Origin: Amarolinea sp964580725
GTDB lineage: Bacteria; Chloroflexota; Anaerolineae; SSC4; Amarolineaceae
Length of the DNA stretch: 64,000 nucleotides
Assembly (NCBI GenBank): GCA_964580725.1
Contig: CAZOLV010000013.1
Span: forward strand, 8,148-72,147
Direction: 5' to 3'
Both the position numbers and the translations under genes were made by a program. Of the stretch, positions 63,951 through 64,000 are shown in pieces (positions within the stretch are counted from its first letter, which is position 1; each line of letters begins with the position of its first letter). The notes below the pieces were generated by a model, which made no database searches, was not told the origin of the DNA, and worked only from the letters and a program-made list of their open reading frames with translations.

Positions 63951-63992
63951 AATTCGTGGCAAGAATCCGACCAGATTTCCCTGCCACGAATT
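63951..63992. repeat. 11-bp inverted repeat near the window edge
   Basis: AATTCGTGGCA at 63951-63961 and its reverse complement at 63982-63992, loop 20 bases, upstream of the MaoC gene. The wider sequence resembles a dispersed intergenic element; no gene is seen to the window end. Confidence 0.6.
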
Positions 63993-64000
63993 TCACTAAT

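Overview
The window looks like a Chloroflexota chromosome segment, probably Anaerolineae or Caldilineae. The evidence is high GC, lipoproteins with Thr/Pro/Ala-rich linkers after the lipid-anchored Cys, a nos gene order without nosR, a GTP-dependent PEP carboxykinase, stand-alone MutS2, and many Chloroflexota-type uncharacterised families. This taxonomic call is inference from gene content. No rRNA, tRNA, CRISPR array or intact mobile element was recognised. Two 100-base N gaps each abut a tandem repeat.

Layout. (1) 1-6000 (+): end of a nitrous-oxide-reductase maturation cluster (nosB-like, nosD, nosF, nosY, nosL), a lipoprotein cytochrome c with a strong terminator, and two paralogous four-helix membrane proteins. 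(2) 6.3-14.6 kb, mostly (-): SDR, methyltransferase, Zn-ribbon proteins, an alkyl-DHAP-synthase-like flavoprotein, Gfo/Idh oxidoreductase, mutY, pckG. (3) 14.8-20.3 kb (-): a BMP-type nucleoside ABC importer and a yeast-type cytosine deaminase. (4) 20.3-21.5 kb: a gene graveyard with a frameshifted OpuB-type permease and two antitoxin-like remnants. (5) 21.5-24.5 kb (-): esterase, RmlC-like cupin, RocA-type aldehyde dehydrogenase. (6) 24.8-35.9 kb (+): kelch protein, nucleotidyltransferase, degenerate APH-like protein, asd, HAD protein, DUF1015, NYN nuclease, metallophosphoesterase, with several short tandem repeat arrays between genes. (7) 35.9-50.5 kb (+): a glycerol/dihydroxyacetone regulon. 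(8) 50.5-64 kb: subtilase, GNAT-like protein, Nudix, HAD, MetW-like methyltransferase, trmB, CBM48 protein, HerA-like ATPase, mutS2 and MaoC.

The most interesting system is region 7. A DhaR/AcoR-type regulator is followed by glpF, dhaK, dhaL, glpK, glpA, glpB, glpC, a small methyltransferase and a DhaM-HPr-Enzyme I fusion. This one polypeptide appears to carry the whole phosphorelay from PEP to DhaL-bound ADP, so dihydroxyacetone phosphorylation would need no separate ptsI or ptsH. Glycerol entering through GlpF can alternatively go through GlpK and the membrane-linked GlpABC dehydrogenase to DHAP. Between regulator and glpF are two almost identical 17-bp dyads, 31 bp apart, just upstream of a sigma-70-like promoter. 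They are probably the regulator's operators, placed as for a classical activator rather than a sigma-54 enhancer.

Intergenic regulation is readable elsewhere too: TTGACR-N16/17-TANNNT promoters, three intrinsic terminators, and long perfect hairpins without U-tracts at gene ends. At least five unrelated intergenic tandem repeat arrays and one in-frame coding repeat make this a repeat-prone genome.
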